The notes under the pieces are model-generated. The model saw only the letters and a program-made list of their open reading frames with translations. It was not told the DNA's origin and made no database searches. A stretch of 64,000 nucleotides of DNA from Virgibacillus sp. 7505 (GTDB lineage: Bacteria > Bacillota > Bacilli > Bacillales > Amphibacillaceae), in the NCBI RefSeq assembly GCF_002272135.1, contig NZ_NPBF01000022.1, positions 62,001 through 126,000 of the forward strand. Reading direction: 5' to 3'. The stretch's first letter is position 1; every line of letters begins with the position of its first letter. Shown piece by piece: positions 1 to 8,493 of this stretch. The position numbers and the translations under genes are program-made.

Positions 1-977
1 AAGCGGCGGTCTTGATGATCTCTCTTGGAGCTGATACGGCTGCGAACGTATATAAGCATTTGACAGAAGAAGAGATAGAGCGCATGTCTCTCGAGATTTC
101 TTCGGTCAAGAAAGTGGACAGTGCAGAGAAGGAATCTATCATTGATCAATTCCACCAGATTGCCATTGCTCAGGATTATATATCCCAAGGCGGAATCGCC
201 TATGCAAAGTCAATCCTGGAGAAAGCTTTAGGAGAGGATGAAGCTGCTGCAATTATGAACAGGCTGACATCCACCCTGCAGGTAAGGCCATTTGATTTTG
301 CGAGGAAAGCAGATCCAACGCAGGTTCTCAATTTTATTCAAAATGAGCATCCTCAGACAATTGCACTGGTGCTTTCTTATCTTGATCCGGAACAATCTGG
401 TCAGATTTTGTCAGAGTTACCACAGGACATGCAGGCTGATGTTGCAAAACGAATCGCTACAATGAGCAGTACATCACCTGAAATCATCAGTCAGGTAGAA
501 CAAATACTCGAGAAGAACTTGTCTGCAACTGCGACACAGGATTATACACAGACTGGCGGTATCCAAGCCGTTGTAGAAGTACTCAATGGAGTTGACCGCA
601 GTACAGAAAGGACCATCCTTGATGAACTGGAAGTGCAAGACCCTGAGCTTGCAGAGGAAATCAAAAAGCGAATGTTTATCTTTGAAGATATTGTCACGTT
701 GGATAATCGAGCGATACAGCGTGTCATTCGCGAAGTTGAAAATGATGACCTTAAGCTTTCACTGAAAGTGGCCAGCGATGAAGTGAAAGATATTGTATTC
801 CAAAACATGTCTGACCGGATGGCGCAGACGTTCAAGGAAGAAATGGAATTCATGGGTCCTGTACGCTTGAAGGATGTAGAAGAAGCACAAAGCCGTATTG
901 TTTCAGTTATTCGACGATTGGAAGAAGTTGGCGAGATAATCATATCCCGTGGCGGAGGAGATGACATCATTGTCTAA
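1..977 (+). CDS. fliG: Flagellar motor switch protein FliG (5' truncated)
   Basis: FliG is the torque-generating rotor protein that couples the MS ring (FliF) to the C ring and interacts with MotA. The frame is already open at the window edge (first whole codon at base 3), so roughly 17 N-terminal residues are missing compared with the usual 335-340 aa. Visible family features are the middle-domain EHPQT motif and the C-terminal block containing FEDIVTLDNRAIQRVIR, whose charged helix contacts the stator. It ends in the typical GGGDDIIV tail. It overlaps the start of fliH by 8 nt, so translation is probably coupled. Product call is essentially certain; only the start is unseen. Confidence 0.97.
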   Translation, partial: AAVLMISLGADTAANVYKHLTEEEIERMSLEISSVKKVDSAEKESIIDQFHQIAIAQDYISQGGIAYAKSILEKALGEDEAAAIMNRLTSTLQVRPFDFARKADPTQVLNFIQNEHPQTIALVLSYLDPEQSGQILSELPQDMQADVAKRIATMSSTSPEIISQVEQILEKNLSATATQDYTQTGGIQAVVEVLNGVDRSTERTILDELEVQDPELAEEIKKRMFIFEDIVTLDNRAIQRVIREVENDDLKLSLKVASDEVKDIVFQNMSDRMAQTFKEEMEFMGPVRLKDVEEAQSRIVSVIRRLEEVGEIIISRGGGDDIIV

Positions 978-1716
978 TATCTGGCAATCAGTTGCAGTGA
1001 AAGAGTCAAAAGTAATTGGTATAAAACCTATTAAGATATCGCTTGAAACAGCTGATGATACCGAAGAAGCTTTATCTTTCCAAGCTGAGAAGGAACGGTC
1101 AGAGCAGTACCTCCAGGATGCCAAAACAGAAGCTGACCAAATGCTTACAGCTGCCAAAAAGGCAGTAGAAGAGCAAAGGATGCAATGGGAGTCAGAGCGG
1201 CAGGCATTTATCGAGCAGGCACAGCTGGAAGGATATCAGAAAGGTTTTGAAGCTGGACAGCAGGAAGGTTTGCAATCCTATCAAGCCAAAATGGAAGAAG
1301 CACAAAAGTTGATCGAACTGGCGCAGCAAGACTATAAGGCAACGGTTGAAAGCAGTGAGGACGTACTGCTTGATCTTGGGCTAAAGCTTGCAGAAAAGAT
1401 TCTTCATGCAAAGCTTGAAAAAGAGCCGGAAAGCTATCTATCGATCGTTAAGGGCGCGATTGCTGACTGGAAGGAACGGAGCGATCTACGCCTTTACGTT
1501 CATACAGATAGCTATGAACTTGTTCTGCAGCAGAAAGAAGAATTGACTTTACTCACTGGAAAAGACTTTGACCTTATGATTATGCCTCAGCATGATTTGC
1601 CTGTAGGCGGCTGTATCCTTGAAACCAAGCATGGAAGAATTGATGCGAGTATCGATTCTCAGCTGACCGTCCTGCGCGAGAAGCTATTTGAGATCAGGCG
1701 AGAGGAAACTATCTGA
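970..1716 (+). CDS. fliH: Flagellar export ATPase regulator FliH
   Basis: FliH is the peripheral stalk of the type III flagellar export ATPase. It binds FliI and holds it at the export gate. The protein is about 248 aa. After a short N-terminal segment comes a long Glu/Gln/Lys-rich coiled coil (roughly residues 30-130), including the G-rich GYQKGFEAGQQEG stretch typical of FliH. A C-terminal globular domain follows. I chose TTG at 970 because the purine-rich GGCGGAGGAG at 951-960 lies 9 nt upstream. ATG 961 and GTG 949 would leave no room for the ribosome binding site. It overlaps fliG at its start and fliI by one base at its end. Confidence 0.9.
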   Translation: MSNIWQSVAVKESKVIGIKPIKISLETADDTEEALSFQAEKERSEQYLQDAKTEADQMLTAAKKAVEEQRMQWESERQAFIEQAQLEGYQKGFEAGQQEGLQSYQAKMEEAQKLIELAQQDYKATVESSEDVLLDLGLKLAEKILHAKLEKEPESYLSIVKGAIADWKERSDLRLYVHTDSYELVLQQKEELTLLTGKDFDLMIMPQHDLPVGGCILETKHGRIDASIDSQLTVLREKLFEIRREETI

Positions 1717-3026
1717 TGTTAGGGCGATACATTGAAGAGCTTGATAAATTAGATACTTATAAACGATATGGAAGAATCCATAGAGTTGTTGGATTACTGA
1801 TTGAATCACACGGTCCGGTCACAAGTGTCGGAGAAATCTGTTATATTCATCCTTCTTCAAGTTCTGGCGAAAGGTTTTTGGCAGAGGTCGTCGGATTTGA
1901 TGACGAAAAAGTTCTCCTCATGCCTTTTGCTCCCTTGAAGGATGTCGGGCCTGGCTGCCTTGTTGAAGCGACCAGTTCACCATTGTCGATCAAGATAGGT
2001 CATGGCTTGATTGGGAGCATAATTGATCCGCTAGGACAGCCATTAGATGGCAGTATGCTCCCTAAAGGCTTGAAATCCTTTACGACAGATCGTAATCCGC
2101 CGAATCCTATGACTAGGCCTCGAATCTTAGAACCGCTGGAAACAGGTGTACGGGTAATCGACAGTCTTTTGACAGTCGGTCAGGGACAGCGAGTTGGAAT
2201 TTTCGCCGGAAGCGGCGTAGGTAAAAGTACGCTTCTGGGAATGATAGCCCGGAAATCAAGTGCCGATGTCAATGTCATTGCATTGATTGGAGAGCGCGGA
2301 AGAGAAGTTCGCGAATTTATTGAGAAGGATTTGGGCGATGAAGGCATCAAAAGGTCGATAATCGTTGTGGCAACATCTGATCAGCCGGCTCTTATGCGGA
2401 TTAAAGGTGCTTATACTGCAACTGCTATTTGTGAGTATTTCCGTGATCAAGGAATGCATGTCAACTTGATGATGGATTCGGTCACTCGGGTAGCGATGGC
2501 ACAGCGTGAAATCGGTCTTGCCTCAGGCGAACCGCCAACGACAAAAGGTTATACACCCTCTGTTTTTGCAGCTTTGCCAAAACTGCTTGAAAGAACCGGT
2601 ACAAATGAACTTGGGGCAATTACTGCATTCTACACCGTGCTTGTGGATGGTGACGACATGAATGAACCGATTGCCGATACAGTACGAGGTATTTTGGATG
2701 GTCACTTCGTTTTAGATCGGAAATTAGCGGAACAAGGGCAATTTCCAGCTTTGAATGTCCTTAAGTCAATTAGCCGGGTGATGCCGCAAATTACCGATGA
2801 CGAAGTCTACCAGCTAGCACAGCGTTTACGGACAATGCTTGCACTATATGAAGAAAACCGTGAACTGATTCAAATCGGTGCATACAAAAGAGGCACGAAT
2901 AATGAGATCGATGAAGCAATTGATTATCAAAAATCGATTCTGGAGTTCCTAAAGCAAGGTATGCATGAGTTTACCAGTCGTCCAGACACAATTCAGCTTA
3001 TGAAGCAGCTGCTGGGAAAGGGATGA
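1716..3026 (+). CDS. fliI: Flagellum-specific ATP synthase FliI
   Basis: FliI is the hexameric ATPase of the flagellar type III export apparatus, homologous to the F1 beta subunit. It energises unfolding and delivery of export substrates at the cytoplasmic face. At 436 aa it has the normal family length. The Walker A motif GSGVGKST lies at about residues 165-172, followed by ALIGERGREVREF and the YTPSVFAALPKLLERTG segment typical of the family. The start codon overlaps the fliH stop (TGATG). With FliH and FliJ it forms the ATPase complex. Confidence 0.97.
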   Translation: MLGRYIEELDKLDTYKRYGRIHRVVGLLIESHGPVTSVGEICYIHPSSSSGERFLAEVVGFDDEKVLLMPFAPLKDVGPGCLVEATSSPLSIKIGHGLIGSIIDPLGQPLDGSMLPKGLKSFTTDRNPPNPMTRPRILEPLETGVRVIDSLLTVGQGQRVGIFAGSGVGKSTLLGMIARKSSADVNVIALIGERGREVREFIEKDLGDEGIKRSIIVVATSDQPALMRIKGAYTATAICEYFRDQGMHVNLMMDSVTRVAMAQREIGLASGEPPTTKGYTPSVFAALPKLLERTGTNELGAITAFYTVLVDGDDMNEPIADTVRGILDGHFVLDRKLAEQGQFPALNVLKSISRVMPQITDDEVYQLAQRLRTMLALYEENRELIQIGAYKRGTNNEIDEAIDYQKSILEFLKQGMHEFTSRPDTIQLMKQLLGKG

Positions 3027-3030
3027 TGTA

Positions 3031-3477
3031 ATGGCTGAAGCAAAGGTATTCGAAAAGATATTGCGTATGAAGGAACGGGAACGAAAAACCGCACAGCAAG
3101 CTTTTGCAGAAAAGCAGCAGCAGTTCGAAGCAGCAGCAACTACTTTGTATGAACTGCTCAAAAAGAAAGAAGATGCCGAACAGCAGCTGTCCAATGGCTT
3201 AGCGGCTTCTGTTTCTATCCAGCGGCTGTCTGAACATCATGATTTCCTGGAAACGATCAACCGGCGTATTGACCGGACCCAAATAGCTGTACAGTTCGCT
3301 CGTAACGCTATGATGGAAAAACAGGAGCTGTTATCGGAAGCATACATCGAAGTGAAAAAGATCGAAAAGCTTCTAGAGAAGAAGAGGCAGGAAGCATGGC
3401 GCAAGCTGCAGGAAGAAGAAAATAAGCAGATGGATGACATATCGATCCGCCAATTCTTAGCAAATGGAGCACGATAG
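3031..3477 (+). CDS. fliJ: Flagellar export chaperone/stalk protein FliJ
   Basis: FliJ is the small coiled-coil subunit that sits in the FliI ring, like the gamma subunit of F-ATPase, and cycles export chaperones. The 148-aa protein is almost entirely predicted helix with many Lys, Glu and Gln residues and no membrane segment, matching FliJ length (about 147 aa). It begins MAEAKVFEKILRMKERER, close to the Bacillus FliJ start. It follows fliI by 4 nt with GGGATGATGTA as a weak ribosome binding site. Sequence identity in this family is low, so position strongly supports the call. Confidence 0.9.
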   Translation: MAEAKVFEKILRMKERERKTAQQAFAEKQQQFEAAATTLYELLKKKEDAEQQLSNGLAASVSIQRLSEHHDFLETINRRIDRTQIAVQFARNAMMEKQELLSEAYIEVKKIEKLLEKKRQEAWRKLQEEENKQMDDISIRQFLANGAR

Positions 3478-3480
3478 TAT

Positions 3481-4128
3481 ATGGCAAAACAAAAACAAGA
3501 TCAACCAAAGAAAAAAGGCAAAGGAAAAGGATTTCTCCTCTACTTCTTATTACCTGTCGTACTGGCAGCAGCACTTGTGATTGCAATATTAGAGTTCTCA
3601 GGTGTATCTGTTGCAAAGCTGGCCTCTGGTATTCCAGTCATCGGGAACATGGTCAATGATGATTCTGCCGCAACATCGGGCAATACTGCAGATGCGGAAA
3701 AGCTGAAACAGCAGCTTAAGGATCAGCAAGCGACTATCGATATGATGAAAGAAACAGAGGATGCTAAAAATACGGAGATTGATGATTTGAATCAGCAAAT
3801 CGTCAAACTGGAAAATCAAATTAACGGCACTGAACCTGAAGCTGATACAGCTGCAGCACAAGCTGCTACTGCCGATGGGGAGACAGCTGCTGGAGAAGAA
3901 CCAGCGACTCCATTTAAAGAAGCTGCTGCATCCTTCAGTAAGATGGATGATGCAAAGGCAGCAGCAATCATCAGTAAGCTGGATAACGAGAAAGCTTTGG
4001 GTGTGCTTCAGGAACTATCCGGTAAAAAACGGGGTACAGTTCTTGCTGCAATGGATCCGGAGGCAGCAGCTTCTTATACAAGTGCAATGGTCGACGATGC
4101 GGAAAAGGAGGCAGAAGCAGTTGAATAA
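3481..4128 (+). CDS. ylxF: YlxF, MotE-like membrane protein of the fla/che operon
   Basis: The 215-aa protein has a lysine-rich cytoplasmic start, one transmembrane segment (about residues 18-40, LLYFLLPVVLAAALVIAI), a coiled coil (about 75-110), an Ala/Glu-rich linker, and a C-terminal MgtE-N-like domain containing KMDDAKAAAIISKLDNEKA. This architecture resembles MotE, a periplasmic MotC chaperone in alphaproteobacteria. In Bacillus the gene is always between fliJ and fliK and its role is poorly defined. The start ATG is 3 nt after the fliJ stop. It is probably a flagellar assembly or stator accessory factor; that role is inference. Confidence 0.88.
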   Translation: MAKQKQDQPKKKGKGKGFLLYFLLPVVLAAALVIAILEFSGVSVAKLASGIPVIGNMVNDDSAATSGNTADAEKLKQQLKDQQATIDMMKETEDAKNTEIDDLNQQIVKLENQINGTEPEADTAAAQAATADGETAAGEEPATPFKEAAASFSKMDDAKAAAIISKLDNEKALGVLQELSGKKRGTVLAAMDPEAAASYTSAMVDDAEKEAEAVE

Positions 4129-5506
4129 TGTCATTATGTCTATGCTCCCGACAAGCGCCACTCCTAATGTACCGCAGAAGACATCTGCACCGTCTGATGT
4201 GTTCCAAAGCTTATTCCAGCAAGTCAGTTCCAAAACAGGCGAACCGGATGTGAATGATCAAGCTGGCAGTGAAACGATGCTATTAGATGTGCAAGACCAG
4301 CAGGATATGCAGGTTATTCTGGATGCATTATTCGACAAAGTTCCGGCCGATGGCACCCTTGAGCTTGAAGAGCAGCCTGAAGATGCTTGGGAACTGCTGG
4401 AACAAGTATTTGGAGAGAATCAGCTAGCGGTTTATCTGCCGGCACAATTAAAAGAAATGGCAGAAAATGTTTTGGGAAATATCAAACCGAAAGACAATGA
4501 GTCAGCGGTGAATGACCTAATGGATCAGCTTGAGCAATTGCAGGAGCAGTTGTCTACGGGCAGTGTTCCGGTGACAGGCATGGTAAGCAATAGTGAAAAA
4601 GGAATGGTTTCTCTGCAAGCCATAGCTGCAGGTACAAAATTTTCGAGTATCCCTTTGCTAAATATAAAAGATACACTAGCTTTTAAGTCTGCTATAGATA
4701 GTACGTCTGTCCAGAATGCAGTGAGTGATGAAGTTTCAGATACCTTGTCAGCTAAATTAGATAGACGTGAAACACTGGCTGTGCTATCGAATCGTTCACT
4801 GACAGGATCCAGCCTGCTGGAATCCCAGGCTGCCAGAAATCAAACAGCATTGACGCAGCAGTCGGGGACAAAGCTAACAGAGACTGCTAACGCGGTTCGT
4901 CAGCTTGTGGACGCGGCTGCCGATAGCGGAAAAGAAAAAGTACAGATGAGCACTGCCGTAACACAGCAGCGTGATTCTCAGGTTATAGATCAAAAGCAAG
5001 TCAGCATGTTCCAGGTTCCAAAGCAAGAGCAGCTCATGTTCCATTTGAAACAAGCTGATCAGACGCCGGAGCAAGCTAGTGAGGAACTTATCCAAAAGCT
5101 TGAACAGGCAGTGAAGTTCAGCGGCATTTTATCTGACAGAAACGGCTTGAAGGAATTGTCTATTCAGCTGAAGCCGGGTAATTTAGGCGACTTACAAGTG
5201 AAATTAGTACGTGAGAACGGAGACATTACCGTTCAGATTCTCGCAACATCAAAACAGGCTAAGGATTTGCTGGAATCCAATATATCAAGTCTCAAGCATA
5301 TGTTCTCTCCTCATCAGGTAACAATCGCTGAGCGAGCAGATCAATTCCAGACAACGTCTGCTGAAAGTTATGATCAGCAAACGTTCCAGGAAAAAGATGA
5401 GGAACAGGCGAATCAGCAGCAGAAACAGAAGGAAAATGTAGTTCATGAAGAAAACCAATCCACCTTTGCGGACATTTTGCTTGAACAAAAGGAGATTAAG
5501 ATATGA
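4121..5506 (+). CDS. fliK: Flagellar hook-length control protein FliK
   Basis: FliK is secreted during hook assembly, measures hook length, and triggers FlhB to switch export specificity. The protein is about 461 aa. A long poorly conserved Ser/Gln/Glu-rich ruler region (about 1-320) precedes the conserved C-terminal hook-length domain, with LSIQLKPGNLGDLQVKL and VTIAER-type sequence. The open frame extends back to 3875, but that part lies inside ylxF. I place the start at TTG 4121, with AAAGGAGG at 4104-4111 9 nt upstream and an 8-nt overlap with ylxF. ATG 4136 is the alternative. The stop overlaps the flgD start. Confidence 0.92.
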   Translation: MNNVIMSMLPTSATPNVPQKTSAPSDVFQSLFQQVSSKTGEPDVNDQAGSETMLLDVQDQQDMQVILDALFDKVPADGTLELEEQPEDAWELLEQVFGENQLAVYLPAQLKEMAENVLGNIKPKDNESAVNDLMDQLEQLQEQLSTGSVPVTGMVSNSEKGMVSLQAIAAGTKFSSIPLLNIKDTLAFKSAIDSTSVQNAVSDEVSDTLSAKLDRRETLAVLSNRSLTGSSLLESQAARNQTALTQQSGTKLTETANAVRQLVDAAADSGKEKVQMSTAVTQQRDSQVIDQKQVSMFQVPKQEQLMFHLKQADQTPEQASEELIQKLEQAVKFSGILSDRNGLKELSIQLKPGNLGDLQVKLVRENGDITVQILATSKQAKDLLESNISSLKHMFSPHQVTIAERADQFQTTSAESYDQQTFQEKDEEQANQQQKQKENVVHEENQSTFADILLEQKEIKI

Positions 5507-5946
5507 CGACTACAGGAGCAATAGACTCCAGCTATTATCTGGACTCACAAAAAACTAGAACTCCAAGTGCAACGCTGGATAAAGATGATTTTCTACAGAT
5601 CTTGATGGTTCAGCTGCAAAATCAGGATCCTACAAGTCCAATGGATGATTCAAAGTTTGTGGACCAAATGACTTCCTTCACTAATCTGGAGCAGGTCATG
5701 AATATATCGGAAGCTGTCCAGTCTCTTGCCGGGAATCAGACAGTCATGTCGCCTGTGCTTCAGTACAGTCATATGATCGATAAACAAGTAACGTATAACG
5801 AATATGACTTAGATACAGGTGAGATCACCGACACCATTACAAGTAAGGTTACAGCTGTGACGCAGCAAGGCGGCTATGCCGTGCTGGAGCTCGAAAATGG
5901 AAAGTCAATTTATGCAGACGCAGTAACGAAGGTAAGCAACGAATAA
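5503..5946 (+). CDS. flgD: Flagellar hook assembly scaffold FlgD
   Basis: FlgD is the hook cap that guides polymerisation of FlgE subunits and is discarded afterwards. The 147-aa protein matches the short Bacillus FlgD (YlxG), which lacks the larger C-terminal domain of proteobacteria. The hallmark N-terminal block DKDDFLQILMVQLQNQDP, followed by PMDDSKFVDQMTSFTNLEQ, is present. ATG 5503 overlaps the fliK stop by 4 nt and has AAAGGAGAT just upstream. Confidence 0.95.
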   Translation: MTTTGAIDSSYYLDSQKTRTPSATLDKDDFLQILMVQLQNQDPTSPMDDSKFVDQMTSFTNLEQVMNISEAVQSLAGNQTVMSPVLQYSHMIDKQVTYNEYDLDTGEITDTITSKVTAVTQQGGYAVLELENGKSIYADAVTKVSNE

Positions 5947-5970
5947 TAAATAAGAAAAGGATGATGAAGC

Positions 5971-6798
5971 ATGTTACGTTCTCTTTACTCTGGTATTTCT
6001 GGTATGAAAGGTTTTCAGACAAACTTGGATGTGGTTGGTAACAACATCGCTAACGTAAACACGTCAGGATATAAGAAGAGCAGAATTACTTTCCAGGATA
6101 TGATGAATCAGCAAATCAAGGCATCCAACGACCCTACAGCAACTACTGGCGGTACAAATGCCAGCCAAGTTGGGTTGGGTTCAAAGATTGGTTCAATTGA
6201 TAATGTGCATACACAAGGTAACCGTCAAAATACTGATCGAACTCTTGATTTAGCCCTTGAAGGAGATGGTATGTTCATCGTTTCTTCTTCACCTACAGGT
6301 AATAACGATTTAACATCGGCTGAAGTTGGCTTTACTCGAGCAGGTAACTTCTATTTGGATGGAGACGGAAGAATTGTTAATAGCAGCGGGCTATTTCTCC
6401 TTGGTACTAACGGAGAGGCCATAACGGTTCCAGAAGGTGCTACAAGTCTAAGTATCAATTCACAAGGGCAAGTGACTTACAATGACGAAGACGGAACTCT
6501 TGAGGTAGCTGGCACTATCGGGCTGGCGAAGTTTTCTAATCCTGATGGATTAATCAAGAATGGGAACAGCACATATCGAAACACGCCTAACGCAGGTTTG
6601 CTTGGTGGTGGAACTATATCAGCTCCAGGTGAAAATGGTACAGCGAACGTCGTACCTGGGGCTTTGGAAATGTCCAACGTGGACCTTTCTGAAGAGTTCA
6701 CGAATATGATTATCGCGCAGCGTGGATTCCAGGCAAATACTAGAATCATTACTACATCCGATCAGATCTTGGAAGAGCTTGTTAACCTGAAACGTTAA
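5971..6798 (+). CDS. flgE: Flagellar hook protein FlgE
   Basis: This is the hook structural protein. The 275-aa sequence begins MLRSLYSGISGMKGFQTNLD with the rod/hook N-terminal signature VGNNIANVNTSGYK. It ends with the conserved C-terminal helix (SNVDLSEEFTNMIIAQRGFQANTR). Length is close to Bacillus FlgE (about 264 aa, sometimes annotated flgG). The ribosome binding site AAAAGGATGATG lies upstream. The sequence resembles rod protein FlgG too, but its position after fliK and flgD indicates the hook protein. It is followed by a hairpin before swrD. Confidence 0.94.
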   Translation: MLRSLYSGISGMKGFQTNLDVVGNNIANVNTSGYKKSRITFQDMMNQQIKASNDPTATTGGTNASQVGLGSKIGSIDNVHTQGNRQNTDRTLDLALEGDGMFIVSSSPTGNNDLTSAEVGFTRAGNFYLDGDGRIVNSSGLFLLGTNGEAITVPEGATSLSINSQGQVTYNDEDGTLEVAGTIGLAKFSNPDGLIKNGNSTYRNTPNAGLLGGGTISAPGENGTANVVPGALEMSNVDLSEEFTNMIIAQRGFQANTRIITTSDQILEELVNLKR

Positions 6799-6800
6799 AA

Positions 6801-6837
6801 GGGGGGGTGAAGGGAGTTAAAAGCTCCCTTTCATAGC
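6801..6837 (+). promoter_or_regulatory. SD-like tract and hairpin before the swrD start
   Basis: A strong SD-like tract GGGGGGGTGA occupies 6801-6810, 28 nt before the swrD ATG at 6838, with no other SD closer. Between them AAGGGAG (6810-6816) pairs with CTCCCTT (6824-6830) around a 7-nt loop. If folded, the hairpin shortens the effective SD-to-ATG spacing to about 7 nt, a normal value. This could set or modulate swrD translation. The pairing is seen directly; the function is inference. Confidence 0.55.
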
Positions 6838-7056
6838 ATGATTCAGCTAACAAGATTAAATGGAGAATCATTAACATTGAATGCACTATTCATCGAACAG
6901 ATACAATCCTTTCCTGACACAACGATCACACTTACGTCCAGCAAGAAGATCATTGTGCGGGAGTCGGAGATAGAAGTAGCGAGAAAAATACGCGAATTCT
7001 ATCAATCTATCGGTTTGATTGGTGTGAAGGAGAAACAAGAAAAAAATGAACGCTAA
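6838..7056 (+). CDS. swrD: FlbD-family flagellar power factor SwrD
   Basis: This is a 72-aa FlbD-family protein (formerly YlzI). In B. subtilis SwrD is needed for the flagellar motor to deliver enough torque for swarming. The start MIQLTRLNGESLTLNA matches the family consensus M-I-x-L-T-x-L-N-G, so ATG 6838 is secure although no SD sits at normal spacing (see 6801-6837). The C-terminus is a lysine/glutamate-rich tail. It overlaps fliL by 11 nt. No membrane segment is visible, so it probably acts at the cytoplasmic side of the motor. Confidence 0.92.
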   Translation: MIQLTRLNGESLTLNALFIEQIQSFPDTTITLTSSKKIIVRESEIEVARKIREFYQSIGLIGVKEKQEKNER

Positions 7057-7459
7057 AGTTATCATTATTATTTTATCGGTTGTCGTGATCTTAGGGGCTG
7101 GCGGATTTGTAGCATGGAATTTCTTCACGAGCCCTACGTCAGAGGCTAAAGAACCTTCGGCAACTGAGCTTGCTGAATATTCAGTAGCAACAGATGAGAT
7201 CACCACTGATTTGGAGGATGGCAGTATCGTCCGGATCCAATTCCAGCTCATCACAGATGGCGAGAAAGCGAAGGAAGAAGTAACCGCACGACAGTTCCAG
7301 CTGAAAAATATCGTGATCAAGGAAATGACTGCGATCAACAAAGAGGATTTTCAGGCTGGATTGACTGACTTGGAAGAAAACCTTAAGAAAAAATTGAATG
7401 AAGAAATGCAAGAAGGCAAGATCGAAGATGTATATACGATCAGCAAAGTACTACAATAA
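7046..7459 (+). CDS. fliL: Flagellar basal body-associated protein FliL
   Basis: FliL is a single-pass membrane protein that surrounds or stabilises the stator near the basal body. The 137-aa protein has an N-terminal transmembrane helix (about residues 4-26, VIIIILSVVVILGAGGFVAW) and an extracytoplasmic domain with the family pattern of alternating strands and a long C-terminal helix. The ATG is inside the end of swrD, with GTGAAGGAGAAAC upstream. Order swrD-fliL-fliM is as in Bacillus. Confidence 0.93.
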   Translation: MNAKVIIIILSVVVILGAGGFVAWNFFTSPTSEAKEPSATELAEYSVATDEITTDLEDGSIVRIQFQLITDGEKAKEEVTARQFQLKNIVIKEMTAINKEDFQAGLTDLEENLKKKLNEEMQEGKIEDVYTISKVLQ

Positions 7460-7491
7460 ACCACTGAAAAGCAGGAACGGAGGTGACGTGC

Positions 7492-8493
7492 ATGGCAGAA
7501 GAGGTCTTATCACAGAATGAGATCGATGCACTGTTATCCGCTATATCTTCCGGTGAGATGGATGCAGATGAGCTGAAACAGGATGAGAAAGCCAAAAAGG
7601 TAAAAACGTACGATTTTAAACGAGCACTCCGTTTTTCGAAGGATCAGATCCGCAGCCTTACACGAATTCATGAGAATTTTGCCAGATTGCTGACTACGTT
7701 CTATTCGGCAAGACTGCGAACATTTGTCCAAATATCAGTCGCATCTGTGGATCAAGTGCCTTATGAGGAGTTCATACGATCCATTCCGACGATGACTATA
7801 TTGAACACCTACAGTCTGGCACCGCTTGAGGGCAAGATTTTGATTGAGTATGATCCGACCATCGCTTTTGCGATGCTGGACAGGACTCTAGGCGGTCGCG
7901 GCAGCAGTGTAAATAAGATCAACAACTTGACTGAAATAGAAACGACACTCATGACGCAATTGTTCGAATCCGGAATGGAAAACTTAAAGTCGGCTTGGCA
8001 ATCCGTAGAGGATGTTGATCCTATATTAGAAGAGTTCGAGGTCAACCCGCAATTTCTCCAGATGGTTTCACCGAACGAAACTGTTGTCGTTGTGACACTG
8101 AATTCTACAATCGGTGAAACATCCGGCATGATTAATATTTGTATCCCGCATGTTGTGCTGGAGCCGATTGTATCGAAGCTTTCTATACATTATTGGATGC
8201 AGGCTCCAGTAGACAGACAAGGAAATGAAACAGAGTTGCGGGATCTATCCGCAAGTATCCAGAAAGCTTCGATAGATTTGAAGGCGATCCTTGGAGAGAC
8301 ATCGATTCATGTGGAAGAGCTGTTCAACCTTAGGGAAGGTGATGTGCTAATGCTGAATCAGCAAATCGACCGACCTCTTGATGTTAGAGTGGATAATCAA
8401 GTGAAATTCAAAGCTCAGCCAGGTAAACAGAAAAATAAAATGGCGATACAAATAATGGAAGAGATTGAAACAGGGGGGGAAGAAAATGAGTGA
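7492..8493 (+). CDS. fliM: Flagellar motor switch protein FliM
   Basis: FliM is the C-ring protein that binds phospho-CheY and sets rotation direction. The 333-aa product begins with the CheY-binding peptide LSQNEIDALLSAI, continues with a CheC-like middle domain, and ends in a SpoA/FliN-like C-terminal domain. I chose ATG 7492 because the frame extends to GTG 7483 but CGGAGGTG at 7478-7485 is correctly spaced only for 7492. The stop overlaps the fliY start by 8 nt. Confidence 0.96.
   Translation: MAEEVLSQNEIDALLSAISSGEMDADELKQDEKAKKVKTYDFKRALRFSKDQIRSLTRIHENFARLLTTFYSARLRTFVQISVASVDQVPYEEFIRSIPTMTILNTYSLAPLEGKILIEYDPTIAFAMLDRTLGGRGSSVNKINNLTEIETTLMTQLFESGMENLKSAWQSVEDVDPILEEFEVNPQFLQMVSPNETVVVVTLNSTIGETSGMINICIPHVVLEPIVSKLSIHYWMQAPVDRQGNETELRDLSASIQKASIDLKAILGETSIHVEELFNLREGDVLMLNQQIDRPLDVRVDNQVKFKAQPGKQKNKMAIQIMEEIETGGEENE

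Noticed and set aside
3875-4120. N-terminal extension of the fliK frame
   Set aside because: It lies wholly inside ylxF; the SD and family start favour TTG 4121.
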